The notes under the pieces were generated by a model. That model was not told where the DNA came from. It was given only the letters and a program-made list of their open reading frames with translations, and ran no database searches. From positions 279,657-343,656 of the forward strand of contig JAIETM010000007.1 in NCBI GenBank assembly GCA_019745155.1: a DNA stretch of 64,000 bases, in the 5' to 3' direction. Source of the stretch: Chitinophagaceae bacterium. Its GTDB lineage: Bacteria; Bacteroidota; Bacteroidia; Chitinophagales; Chitinophagaceae. Of this stretch, positions 28,352 to 37,494 are shown piece after piece. Position 1 is the stretch's first letter, and each line of letters begins with the position of its first letter. Made by a program: the position numbers and the translations under genes.

Positions 28352-29689
28352 TCAACGCAAAACCATTTGCCTGTCGGCATCCAATCTTAACAAAATAAAG
28401 ATGAGGATGGTGAAAGTGAGCAATGAACTACCGCCATAACTGATCAAAGGCAATGGAATACCGATGATGGGGAATAGACCGATGGTCATGCAGACATTCA
28501 CTGCAATATGAAAGAAAAGAATACTGGCTACACTATAGGCATAAACTCGACTGAATGTACTTCGCTGCCTTTCAGCTATGGTGATGATTCGCCAAAGCAG
28601 GAAGAAATAAATAGCGAGGAAAACAAAACTGCCAACAAAGCCAAATGCTTCACCGAGTGAAGTAAAGATGAAGTCGGTATGCTGCTCAGGTACATATTTA
28701 CCTCTTGTTTGGGTACCCTTCAAGAAGCCTCTGCCTAAGAATCCGCCTGAGCCAATGGCAATCTTACTTTGGCGTACGTTATAATCGTCTGGTTTTTTGG
28801 CTGGTTTATCTGTACGCTTGGCTGCATGTGCGTTTTGTGTACAGTCATAATCCTTACCCACCATGCTATAGATACGCGTACTCTGATAGCACTGTAACAC
28901 ATTGTTGAAAATATAGGGTACTGCAAAGCGTTGAACACCTACGCATACAAACCATAAAGCGACAATCAAAGCTAGTATGCGTTTGTTTCTGCGGATTTGT
29001 TTCCGCAATGCATACCAAAACAATACAGCAATGATGGTTAGAATTGTGGCAAGGGTATTGGGCTCAAGCAGTAATGTGGCAACCACCAATGCACCAAACG
29101 AAAAACCAATAATCAGCATGGCTGGTGGCAAGCCTTCTCTGTACATCACCATGAAGAAAGAAAAGTATACCAGTGCCAGCCCCGTTTCATTCTGCAGAAT
29201 GGATAGGGCTGCGGGTGCCAAAGCAATCGCGCCGCCAATGAGTTGAGAACGTAGCTTGGAAAAATCCGTTTCCTGTCTTGACAGAAATTTAGCCAGTGCT
29301 AATGCAGCAAAGATTTTACACATTTCTGCCGGCTGTAGGTTAAAGCCACCAAAGAGTGGAATCCAGCTTTTAGAACCATTGATGTTTTTACCAATCACAA
29401 ATGTGGCCAGCATCAGGAGTATCCCGAATGCATACATAAGGTTGGCAAAAGCAGTAAAGAGTTTACTATCTGTAAGTATGATAAATGTGGCAACCAATGC
29501 ACAAAAGCCCGCAAAGATGAGCTGCTTGCTGTAATTGGTTTTACCCCCAATAAAAGCTTGTATCCAATCTGTACCCTGGCGGTATTCCACCATGAAGATG
29601 CAGAGTATGCCAATGACTACAAGAATGGCATACAGCCATACAACTGTGAAATCAATGCCTTGTGATATGCTGCGTTGTTGTTTGCTCAT
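28352..29689 (-). CDS. rodA: RodA/MrdB peptidoglycan glycosyltransferase (SEDS)
   Basis: 445 residues with about ten transmembrane helices. SEDS signatures are present: 'FAALALAKFLSRQETD', 'EHTDFIFTSLGEAFGFVG', and the C-terminal 'GLFPIIGIPLPLISYGGSS'. It polymerises lipid II during side-wall elongation with the class B PBP encoded upstream; the two genes overlap by four bases (ATGA), indicating translational coupling. A polar loop of about 40 residues ('AKRTDKPAKKPDDYNVRQS') sits before the conserved EHTDF segment. Confidence 0.94.
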   Translation of the reverse strand: MSKQQRSISQGIDFTVVWLYAILVVIGILCIFMVEYRQGTDWIQAFIGGKTNYSKQLIFAGFCALVATFIILTDSKLFTAFANLMYAFGILLMLATFVIGKNINGSKSWIPLFGGFNLQPAEMCKIFAALALAKFLSRQETDFSKLRSQLIGGAIALAPAALSILQNETGLALVYFSFFMVMYREGLPPAMLIIGFSFGALVVATLLLEPNTLATILTIIAVLFWYALRKQIRRNKRILALIVALWFVCVGVQRFAVPYIFNNVLQCYQSTRIYSMVGKDYDCTQNAHAAKRTDKPAKKPDDYNVRQSKIAIGSGGFLGRGFLKGTQTRGKYVPEQHTDFIFTSLGEAFGFVGSFVFLAIYFFLLWRIITIAERQRSTFSRVYAYSVASILFFHIAVNVCMTIGLFPIIGIPLPLISYGGSSLLTFTILIFILLRLDADRQMVLR

Positions 29690-31782
29690 CTTCTGGTATT
29701 GGTCGTCGCTTTTTTAATGGCATTCTTTTTATCATCAGGCCTTAGCATAGGCGTCTGCTGTTTGGGCTTGGCAGTATCTTTTGTTGGTCCGTCTGTTCTG
29801 GTGCCTGTTTCTGGATCGAAGGTTACTTTACGGTCTTCCTGCTTGCTTTCTATCTGGGCACTCTCATCAATTGCTGCTTGTTGTTTAGCCAGTCGAATGG
29901 AATCTTTGCGTTGATACCATCTTTTAATAGCCACCGGTAAAAGATCTGCATTGCTGATGCGGTCTACTTCTGCTAATCTTCTTTGTGATAAAGTATCGCG
30001 CAGGTATTTTTCAATCATCAGCGAAGCAATGGGTGCAGCCCACGTAGAACCGAAACCTGCATTCTCCACCACCACTGCAACAGCAATTTGCGGATTCTCT
30101 CTAGGCGCGAAGGCAACAAAGATGGAGTGATCCTTACCATGCGGGTTCTGTGCGGTACCTGTTTTCGCACACATATTAATGCCATCAATTCTGGCATTGG
30201 TAGCAGTACCACGTTCTGTTACATCCTGCATGGCGCGATGGATAATCTGGAATGTAGTATCAGGGATATGGGTTACTTCATGTTTATCGCGATACTTTTG
30301 CATCATGGCTTTGTCTTCCGCAGTTTCGCGTTCAATAGAGTCAACCAGATGCGGTGTGTAGAAATAACCTTTGTTTGCGATCACGCACATCATATTGGCT
30401 AATTGTAATGGTGTAGCCGTCATACGGTCCTGACCAATACCCAGTGTGAGGTTGAAACAGCTTCCCCATCTGTCGTTGCCAAAATCACGATTGTATCTGC
30501 CTGTATCAGGAATACTACCTCTGTCTTCAGAAGGCAGGTCAATACCCAGTTTAACACCAAGACCAAAGGAGTTTACATACTCTTTCCATTTTAGGTAACC
30601 TGCATGTTTGCCTTGCAATCTAGGATTGTCGATAGCCATGCGATAGATATGCGAGAAGTAAGAGTTGCAGGAATTGGCCAATGCATCACGCAGGTTAGAT
30701 GCGTGACCAGCATTCTTGTGTGTACAGCCAACGCGCACACTACCACAACCAAAATAGGCACCGCCACAACCCACACCGAAGGATGGGCCAATAATACCTT
30801 CATCTAAAGCAATGATGGCACCCATGGGTTTGAATGTGGAGCCGGGCGGGTACTGTCCCTTAATAGCACGGTTATACAATGGCTTGGCTGTATCCAGGAA
30901 CATACGGCTGAAATTTCTTCTGCGCGTACTACCGGTTAAGAGATTGGGGTCATAAGATGGCCCGGATGCCATCGCAATAATGCCACCTGTTTTTGGGTTG
31001 ATGGCAACAGCACTACCAATTTTATTGGTGAGCATTTTCTCTGCCATCTGCTGTATCTCTACATCCATTGCTGTGTAGAGGTTACGGCCAGCAATTGCAG
31101 CAGTATCAAATAAGCCGTTCTCCCATGAGCCTTGAATACGGCCTTTGTTATCGCGGATAAAACGTTTGATACCTCTTTGTCCCATCAGCACTGATTCATA
31201 CGTGCGTTCTAATCCCGCCAAGCCGGCATAATCACCCATTTCATAACCTTCATCGCGATGCTTTTTCAGGAAATTGGTATCTACTTCACCAATATAGCCC
31301 AGTACGTGTGCTGCAGTTCTGTAAGGGTAAGAGCGAATTGAGCGCTCATTTAGTACAAAGCCTGGAAAACGGTACATGTTTTCTGAAAGCTTGTAGTAGA
31401 GCTCGGGAGAAAGTAATGCTTCGAATACGCTAGGTCTTACATAAGAGTTTTTGAAGATCACATCGCGCATGCGCTTTTTGAATTCTGCGGTATCGATACC
31501 CAGAATCTGACAAAGGCCGAGTGTATCTGTTCCCTTCGCTTCAGAAGGAGTAACTACCAGATCATAGCTGATGGTATTTTCCAGTATGGCTTTTTTCTTG
31601 CGATCGAAAATGATACCTCGATCAGGGTAGATAACCTTTCGATAGAAGGCATTGTTGTCAGCAGCCAGTTTGTACTTGGTTGAAAAAATCTGCAGGTTGA
31701 TCAGCTGCAGCACAATGACCACGAAAACAGATCCGAAGATGAGTCGGATCACCATACTTCTGCTTTGATTAAATGCCGGCAT
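29686..31782 (-). CDS. mrdA: Penicillin-binding protein 2
   Basis: 698 residues. One N-terminal transmembrane helix, the PBP dimerisation domain (about 50-220), and a transpeptidase with the three active motifs: 'YPPGSTFKPMG' (SxxK), 'ANSCNSYF' (SxN) and 'CAKTGTAQN' (KTG). The C-terminal about 80 residues are charged and low-complexity. It cross-links side-wall murein with RodA. It overlaps rodA by four bases and lies 106 bases after mreD. Confidence 0.95.
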   Translation of the reverse strand: MPAFNQSRSMVIRLIFGSVFVVIVLQLINLQIFSTKYKLAADNNAFYRKVIYPDRGIIFDRKKKAILENTISYDLVVTPSEAKGTDTLGLCQILGIDTAEFKKRMRDVIFKNSYVRPSVFEALLSPELYYKLSENMYRFPGFVLNERSIRSYPYRTAAHVLGYIGEVDTNFLKKHRDEGYEMGDYAGLAGLERTYESVLMGQRGIKRFIRDNKGRIQGSWENGLFDTAAIAGRNLYTAMDVEIQQMAEKMLTNKIGSAVAINPKTGGIIAMASGPSYDPNLLTGSTRRRNFSRMFLDTAKPLYNRAIKGQYPPGSTFKPMGAIIALDEGIIGPSFGVGCGGAYFGCGSVRVGCTHKNAGHASNLRDALANSCNSYFSHIYRMAIDNPRLQGKHAGYLKWKEYVNSFGLGVKLGIDLPSEDRGSIPDTGRYNRDFGNDRWGSCFNLTLGIGQDRMTATPLQLANMMCVIANKGYFYTPHLVDSIERETAEDKAMMQKYRDKHEVTHIPDTTFQIIHRAMQDVTERGTATNARIDGINMCAKTGTAQNPHGKDHSIFVAFAPRENPQIAVAVVVENAGFGSTWAAPIASLMIEKYLRDTLSQRRLAEVDRISNADLLPVAIKRWYQRKDSIRLAKQQAAIDESAQIESKQEDRKVTFDPETGTRTDGPTKDTAKPKQQTPMLRPDDKKNAIKKATTNTRR

Positions 31783-31888
31783 AACTGGAGTAAAAAAACG
31801 GTACGAATGCGGAGATTAGTCTACTAACGCAAAGATGTTACATGTAGTGTGGTATTGCAGAAATGTTTTTTCTAAAAATGTGTAAAAC

Positions 31889-32422
31889 CTAAGCGGCGTT
31901 GGTGCGGTACTTGGCTTTTCTGAAAAAGATCAGCTCAGACAGTAGAATCAGCAGTAAACTGATCAGGGTAGTGCCGGTTACTTTTCCGAGGAAATACAGG
32001 AAGTCGCCAAACTGTAACCACTCTATCAACACCAGGTAGAAGTGGTGAATGAAAGTGAGCAAGCCTGCATACAATGCATAGGGTGCCCATCCCATACTTT
32101 TAGGGCTAGGTTCGGCATAGCTCTGTTCCTTGCCTTCCTGTGGAATCAACAGGTTCAGCAAGAAGGGGCGGAGATAGGCAATTAAGGTGCAGGGTGCAGC
32201 ATGCAATCCCGGCGTGCCGGTAAAATAATCCAGCGTCATGCCAAAGGCAAAACTCAATAACAGTAGTCCAAATCTGCCCAAGGAATAAGGTAACCAGAGA
32301 ATAAATAGGAAATAGAGGTAGGGAACAATGAACTGATGCAGGGGCGGTACTTCGTTGAGTACATATACCTGTAGGAAGATGAACAGGATGAAACGGATGA
32401 TATTTTTCAGCAGACTGCTCAT
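31889..32422 (-). CDS. mreD: Rod-shape-determining protein MreD
   Basis: 177 residues with five to six transmembrane helices, including 'FGLLLLSFAFGMTLDYF' and a long terminal pair of helices. MreD is poorly conserved, so the call rests mainly on size, topology and place: it overlaps mreC by four bases and precedes mrdA and rodA. It links the cytoplasmic MreB filament to the periplasmic elongation machinery. Confidence 0.88.
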   Translation of the reverse strand: MSSLLKNIIRFILFIFLQVYVLNEVPPLHQFIVPYLYFLFILWLPYSLGRFGLLLLSFAFGMTLDYFTGTPGLHAAPCTLIAYLRPFLLNLLIPQEGKEQSYAEPSPKSMGWAPYALYAGLLTFIHHFYLVLIEWLQFGDFLYFLGKVTGTTLISLLLILLSELIFFRKAKYRTNAA

Positions 32423-33270
32423 TGATTCTTTAGTTGTTGGTTTTCCAGTTCTGTTTGCTCATTGTAACGTTTGTTGGCAATGATATTCACGTACTGGATG
32501 CTGAAGAAGTTTGTCGCCGTTTTTACCTTGATTGTATAAAAATTGGTAGCCGGGTCAGAGTTTACTGCTGCTACAGTACCCACCATCAGGTGTGATGGAT
32601 AGTTGGCCGAGTAGTTACTCGTTAACACCGTATCACCCTTCACCACTTTTGCGCTTCTAGGTATGCCTTTCAGGGTGAGGTAAGATGGATCGTTGCCATC
32701 CCATTCCACACTGCCGGTTACGTTGTCTTTTTTAAGCATAGAGCTCACTTTGCTGTTGCGGTTCAGTAAGCTCATCACTTTGGAATAGTTATCGCTTACG
32801 GCTACCACCACACCAACAATTCCTTGTGGTCCTGTAACGGCCATTCCTTTTTCCACGCCTTGTTTGCTGCCCCTTTCCAAAGTAAGGTAGTTGGCAGGCA
32901 GGCTAACCGAATTACCCACTACATGGGCAGGTAGATAAGTGAATTTGCGGTAACGTGTAGTACTGTCGCGGTAGCTGGAGTCAGTTACCTGTGCAATGCT
33001 ACTATCTGGCGCCTGAAAATTCTGTGCCAGCATATTGCGCAGGCGGGCGTTCTCTTCCGCCAGCTGGCGATTGGTTTCTTTGAGGTTGAAGTAAGTACTA
33101 ACACCGCTATACTGGCTATTGATTCTGCCGGTTACCTCATTGGCAGCCGTAGAGAAAAAGGCTTCGTGTGTACGGCTATAGGTGCTCAGTGTAACGATGC
33201 AGATTACCTGCAGCACTAAAAAGCTGAGAAAGATGAAGTAGCGACGTATGAACAGAAATATGTTCTTCAC
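32419..33270 (-). CDS. mreC: Rod-shape-determining protein MreC
   Basis: 283 residues with a GTG start. One N-terminal transmembrane helix, a short coiled coil (about 65-90, 'NRQLAEENARLRNMLAQNF'), then the beta-rich MreC domain with 'PAHVVGNSVSLPANYLTLER' and 'GPQGIVGVVVAVSDNYSKV'. It scaffolds the elongasome in the periplasm. It lies between mreB and mreD, in the standard order. Confidence 0.95.
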   Translation of the reverse strand: MKNIFLFIRRYFIFLSFLVLQVICIVTLSTYSRTHEAFFSTAANEVTGRINSQYSGVSTYFNLKETNRQLAEENARLRNMLAQNFQAPDSSIAQVTDSSYRDSTTRYRKFTYLPAHVVGNSVSLPANYLTLERGSKQGVEKGMAVTGPQGIVGVVVAVSDNYSKVMSLLNRNSKVSSMLKKDNVTGSVEWDGNDPSYLTLKGIPRSAKVVKGDTVLTSNYSANYPSHLMVGTVAAVNSDPATNFYTIKVKTATNFFSIQYVNIIANKRYNEQTELENQQLKNQ

Positions 33271-33313
33271 AGAGAGCCTTTATTCAACAGGCTGCGTAAT
33301 GCAGCCTGTATGA

Positions 33314-34339
33314 TTATTTCATGATGAAGGGGAATCGCTGATAGTTTTTCAGGGCAATACCTGTACCACGCACCACGCTTTTCAGCGGATCGTCTGCTAC
33401 ATGAACAGGCAATTTGATCTTGGCACTGAGGCGTTTGTCCAAGCCACGCAGCAGGGCACCACCACCGGTAAGGTATAAACCTCTGCGGTAAATATCGGCA
33501 GCCAGTTCAGGTGGCGTAGTTTCCAAAGCTTTCTGGATGGCTTCTTCAATTTTGAAGATGCTCTTATCCAGTGCTTCGGCGATTTCCTGATAAGAAACCA
33601 TGATCTGCTTGGGAATACCAGTAACCAAGTCGCGGCCATTTACAGGGATATCATCTGGCGGATAGTCCAGATCCTTCATGGCAGCACCTACGTGAATCTT
33701 GATCTGCTCGGCTGTTCTTTCACCAATCAGCAAGCTGTGGTAGCGGCGGAGGGCTTCCATAATATCAGCGGTAAACTCATCACCGGCAATACGGATACTC
33801 TGGTCGCACACAATACCTGCCAGGGCAATTACCGTAATACCGGTAGTACCACCACCGATATCGATAATCATGTTACCAACGGGTTCTTCTACATCGATAC
33901 CGATACCCAGGGCAGCTGCCATGGGCTCGTGAATCATGTATACTTCCTTGGCGCCAGCCTGTTCAGCACTGTCGCGCACGGCACGTTTTTCTACTTCTGT
34001 GATGGAAGAGGGGATACAAATCACCATTCTCCAGCTGGGCGGGAAAAGGGGTTTCTTGGGGTAAACCATCTTGATCATTTCACGCAGCATTAGTTCGGCG
34101 GCGTTGAAATCAGCAATTACCCCGTCTTTCAGGGGGCGGATGGTGCGAATGCTTTCGTGGGTCTTTTCGTGCATCATCAAGGCCTTTTTACCCACGGCCA
34201 GCACTTCTTTAGGATTGTTACGGTTCAGGGCCACGATGGAAGGCTCGTTCACCACCACCTCTTCATTGTGGATGATTAGGGTGTTAGCGGTGCCGAGATC
34301 AATCGCGATCTCCTGCGTGAAAAAATTAAATAAGCCCAT
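33314..34339 (-). CDS. mreB: Rod-shape-determining protein MreB
   Basis: 341 residues, normal length. Actin-like phosphate loops 'AIDLGTANTLI' and 'IDIGGGTTGITVIAL' and the adenosine motif 'LTGGGALLRGLDKRL' are intact. It is the ATP-binding filament that guides side-wall synthesis, and it starts the mreB-mreC-mreD-mrdA-rodA cluster. The 184 bases upstream contain an 11-base inverted repeat at 34403-34466 that could belong to its leader or promoter. Confidence 0.97.
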   Translation of the reverse strand: MGLFNFFTQEIAIDLGTANTLIIHNEEVVVNEPSIVALNRNNPKEVLAVGKKALMMHEKTHESIRTIRPLKDGVIADFNAAELMLREMIKMVYPKKPLFPPSWRMVICIPSSITEVEKRAVRDSAEQAGAKEVYMIHEPMAAALGIGIDVEEPVGNMIIDIGGGTTGITVIALAGIVCDQSIRIAGDEFTADIMEALRRYHSLLIGERTAEQIKIHVGAAMKDLDYPPDDIPVNGRDLVTGIPKQIMVSYQEIAEALDKSIFKIEEAIQKALETTPPELAADIYRRGLYLTGGGALLRGLDKRLSAKIKLPVHVADDPLKSVVRGTGIALKNYQRFPFIMK

Positions 34340-34402
34340 GTATGTTTAATTAGATAGTTCTCAACTGTTGCCAGCAAAGGTGTGAGAAATAAATGATAAT
34401 TA

Positions 34403-34466
34403 CAAAGCCGAAACTATTGATTTTTCAGGCTTTGAGGCGAAATTAACAGCCGGACTTTCGGCTTTG
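34403..34466. repeat. Inverted repeat upstream of mreB
   Basis: CAAAGCCGAAA (34403-34413) and TTTCGGCTTTG (34456-34466) are perfect 11-base arms 42 bases apart, in the gap between purD and mreB. They could form a long-loop hairpin or a paired binding site. There is no T-run of terminator type next to either arm. Confidence 0.5.
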
Positions 34467-34523
34467 GGAATACTTTTTTTGGCGATTCAGTCCCGATTCT
34501 GTAGAAACTGCAGACAGGTATCC

Positions 34524-35801
34524 TCAGTTGGTAAATTCATAACCGATGTCTTTTCGGTAATACATGCCTTCAAATTGGATATTTTCCAGTGCTTTTGCAG
34601 AGGTGTTTACTGCTTCAGGAATGCTGTTTCCTTTGCTGGTAACGGCAATTACTCTGCCACCATTTGTAACTAATGTATTTTCTTTTAATGCAGTGCCTGC
34701 ATGAAATAAAATACTGCTGCCTGTATCACCAATCTGCATGGTTTTGCCTTTTGCATAATCGCCAGGATAACCACCACTTACGGCCATCACTGTTGCGAAT
34801 GCACCTTCATGATAGTTGATGTTTACATCAGCCAATGTGCCATTATCCATCGCGGCAAACATGCTCACCAAATCTGTTTGTAAACGCGGCATTACTACTT
34901 CTGTTTCAGGATCGCCCATGCGACAATTGTATTCAATCACAAATGGTTCACCTTGCACATTCATCAATCCAAAAAATACAAAACCATTGTAGACCAAACC
35001 TTCTTTCGCAATACCATCAATGGTTGGTTGAATGATACGCGCTTCCACTTTTTGCATGAACACATCATCTATGAATGGTACAGGTGTTACACAACCCATG
35101 CCACCTGTATTCAATCCGGTATCACCTTCGCCAATTCTTTTGTAATCTTTTGCGTGACCGATGATTTGATAATCTACACCATTCGTTAGCACAAACACAC
35201 TCACTTCAATGCCAGTAAGGAATTGCTCGATCACCACTTTGCTACTCGCTGCACCAAATTGTTGATGCAGGATCATGTCTTCGAAACATTGTAATGCTGC
35301 ATCATGTGTTTCTGCAATCACGACACCTTTACCTGCAGCCAAACCATCAGCTTTTAAAACAACGGGTAAACTATGTTGTGCGATATACCTTTTGCCTTCT
35401 TCATAATTAGCAGCAGTAAACTCTGCATATGCTGCAGTAGGAATGCCATGTCTTTGCATGAATTGTTTGCTGAAAGCCTTACTGCCTTCCAATTGTGCTG
35501 CATTCGCTGATGGTCCAACTACAAAGCCTTTCCACGCACCTGTTGCAGGATCCATCAAGTAATCTGTAATACCTTTTACCAGTGGTTCTTCTGGTCCAAC
35601 CACCACAATGCTGATATTGTTTTCTATGCAGAAAGCTTTCACTGTTGCAAAGTCGAGCATGTTCAAAGCAATATTGGTGCCCAATATTGCAGTGCCGGGG
35701 TTGCCGGGTGCGATGTATAATTCATCACAATGATGGCTTTGTGTCATTTTCCATGCCAGTGCATGTTCTCTTCCGCCGGAACCAAGTAAAAGGATATTCA
35801 T
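34524..35801 (-). CDS. purD: Phosphoribosylamine--glycine ligase
   Basis: 425 residues, normal length. N-terminal 'MNILLLGSGGREHALAWKM', the ATP-grasp loop 'LPVVLKADGLAAGKGVVIA', and the metal-binding end 'VIEYNCRMGDPETEVVMPR' are all intact. It makes glycinamide ribonucleotide in purine synthesis. No other pur gene is adjacent. It is divergent from the POT transporter. Confidence 0.97.
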   Translation of the reverse strand: MNILLLGSGGREHALAWKMTQSHHCDELYIAPGNPGTAILGTNIALNMLDFATVKAFCIENNISIVVVGPEEPLVKGITDYLMDPATGAWKGFVVGPSANAAQLEGSKAFSKQFMQRHGIPTAAYAEFTAANYEEGKRYIAQHSLPVVLKADGLAAGKGVVIAETHDAALQCFEDMILHQQFGAASSKVVIEQFLTGIEVSVFVLTNGVDYQIIGHAKDYKRIGEGDTGLNTGGMGCVTPVPFIDDVFMQKVEARIIQPTIDGIAKEGLVYNGFVFFGLMNVQGEPFVIEYNCRMGDPETEVVMPRLQTDLVSMFAAMDNGTLADVNINYHEGAFATVMAVSGGYPGDYAKGKTMQIGDTGSSILFHAGTALKENTLVTNGGRVIAVTSKGNSIPEAVNTSAKALENIQFEGMYYRKDIGYEFTN

Positions 35802-35908
35802 GTGATTGGGATTGATTGCTGCGCGAAAGTAAAACGCAGCATTGGAATTGCTCGTATGGGATTAATCTTTATTTTGAGCCAGTTTTACCCTCAACGAAAA
35901 AATACCAT

Positions 35909-37408
35909 ATGACTTCAACCACTGCTCAAAAAGGGCATCCTAAAGGTTTAGCGGTTTTATTTGCTACTGAAATGTGGGAGCGTTTCAACTACTATGGCAT
36001 GCGTGCCATTCTGGTTTTGTTCATGACAAAAGCTTTATTATTTGATAAAGCATTCGCTTCTAATCTTTATGGCAGCTATACTGGTTTAGTATATTTAACA
36101 CCATTACTCGGTGGTTATATTGCAGACCGTTACTGGGGTAACCAGCGATCCATCATTGTAGGTGGTATTGTGATGGCACTTGATGAATTTTTATTGTTCT
36201 TTTGTGCATCTACTTATCAATCTTCTCCTGATCTTTCTGCTGTATTGTTTTTCTCCGGTTTAGGTTTGATGATTACCGGTAATGGTTTCTTCAAACCGAA
36301 TATCTCTTCCTTGGTAGGACAAATGTATCCACAAGGCGATAGAAGAATCGACTCAGCTTATACCATCTTCTACATGGGTATCAATGTGGGTGGAGCATTA
36401 GGTCCATTGGTGTGTGGCTTTGTTGGTGATACCGGTAATCCTGAAGATTTTAAGTGGGCGTTCTTAGCAGGCGGTATCGCTATGTTGTTAAGTGTGGTGA
36501 TTCAAAAATTGTATCACCATAAATATGTATTAGATCCCAATCAACAAGTCTTGGGCTTAACGCCTGCAGGTGTTGCGCCAGCCTGGACAAAGCCTGTGAA
36601 TATTGTTTTAGGTATGTTGGTATTATCTGGCATCATGATTGGTGCACTCTACATGGATGCAAAAGTGGTAGGCTTTCTCACTTATGTGCTGATTGCTGCA
36701 CCAGTCTTGATTGCATTCATCATCTTCTCAGATAAAGCTTTGAGTGCAATAGAAAAGCAGCGTGTGTGGGTAATCTTCATTGTATCATTCTTTGTGGTGT
36801 TTTTCTGGAGTGCATTTGAGCAAGCTGGTGCTTCGCTGACTTTCTTTGCTGAAGAACAAACAAATCGTGATCTTGGTTTCTACGTAGTGCCTGCGAGTTT
36901 CTTTCAGTCACTCAACTCTATTTATGTGGTAAGCTTCGCGCCGGTATTTGCCTGGTTGTGGATTAAGCTCGGTAAGCGCGAACCATCATCACCCACCAAA
37001 ATGGCTTTGGGTTTATTCTTATTGGCATTAGGTTATTTGTGGATTGCATTTGGTGTGAAAGATGTACAGAGTGGTGTGAAAGTGAGCATGATTTGGTTGT
37101 TGGGTATGTATGCGCTGCACACTTGGGGTGAACTGTGTTTATCGCCCATCGGTTTGTCTTTAGTGAATAAACTCGCACCAATCAAGTTTGCTTCTTTATT
37201 GATGGCGGTATGGTTCTTGGCCAATGCTGCTGCGAATAAACTGGCCGGCGTGTTGAGTTCTTTATACCCTGATGGTAAGACAACCAATTTCATGGGATAT
37301 GAGATGAATAATCTATACGATTTCTTCATGTTGTTTGTAGGTATGGCAGGTGTTGCAGCGGCTATTTTATTCTTCCTGACGAAGCGGTTGCAGAAAATGA
37401 TGCATTAA
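35909..37408 (+). CDS. POT-family proton-coupled di/tripeptide transporter
   Basis: 499 residues from the ATG at 35909; the longer frame to 35816 runs through the purD promoter area and is unlikely. The PTR2 motifs 'FATEMWERFNYYGMRAILVL' (ExxERFxYYG) and 'FYMGINVGGALGPLVCGF' are clear, with about 14 transmembrane helices. It imports short peptides with protons. The S46 peptidase of this window would supply dipeptides, although it is not co-located. An OPT-family gene follows 86 bases after. Confidence 0.94.
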   Translation: MTSTTAQKGHPKGLAVLFATEMWERFNYYGMRAILVLFMTKALLFDKAFASNLYGSYTGLVYLTPLLGGYIADRYWGNQRSIIVGGIVMALDEFLLFFCASTYQSSPDLSAVLFFSGLGLMITGNGFFKPNISSLVGQMYPQGDRRIDSAYTIFYMGINVGGALGPLVCGFVGDTGNPEDFKWAFLAGGIAMLLSVVIQKLYHHKYVLDPNQQVLGLTPAGVAPAWTKPVNIVLGMLVLSGIMIGALYMDAKVVGFLTYVLIAAPVLIAFIIFSDKALSAIEKQRVWVIFIVSFFVVFFWSAFEQAGASLTFFAEEQTNRDLGFYVVPASFFQSLNSIYVVSFAPVFAWLWIKLGKREPSSPTKMALGLFLLALGYLWIAFGVKDVQSGVKVSMIWLLGMYALHTWGELCLSPIGLSLVNKLAPIKFASLLMAVWFLANAAANKLAGVLSSLYPDGKTTNFMGYEMNNLYDFFMLFVGMAGVAAAILFFLTKRLQKMMH

Positions 37409-37494
37409 TCATCCAAATAATCATTTGAATAAAGGCAATGCAACAGCATTGCCTTTTGTTTTTCCTTAATTTAGACAATACCAAAACCCGCCAT

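Noticed and set aside
34340..34523. tRNA or small RNA gene between purD and mreB
   Set aside because: No cloverleaf or T-arm consensus. Only the 11-base inverted repeat is visible.
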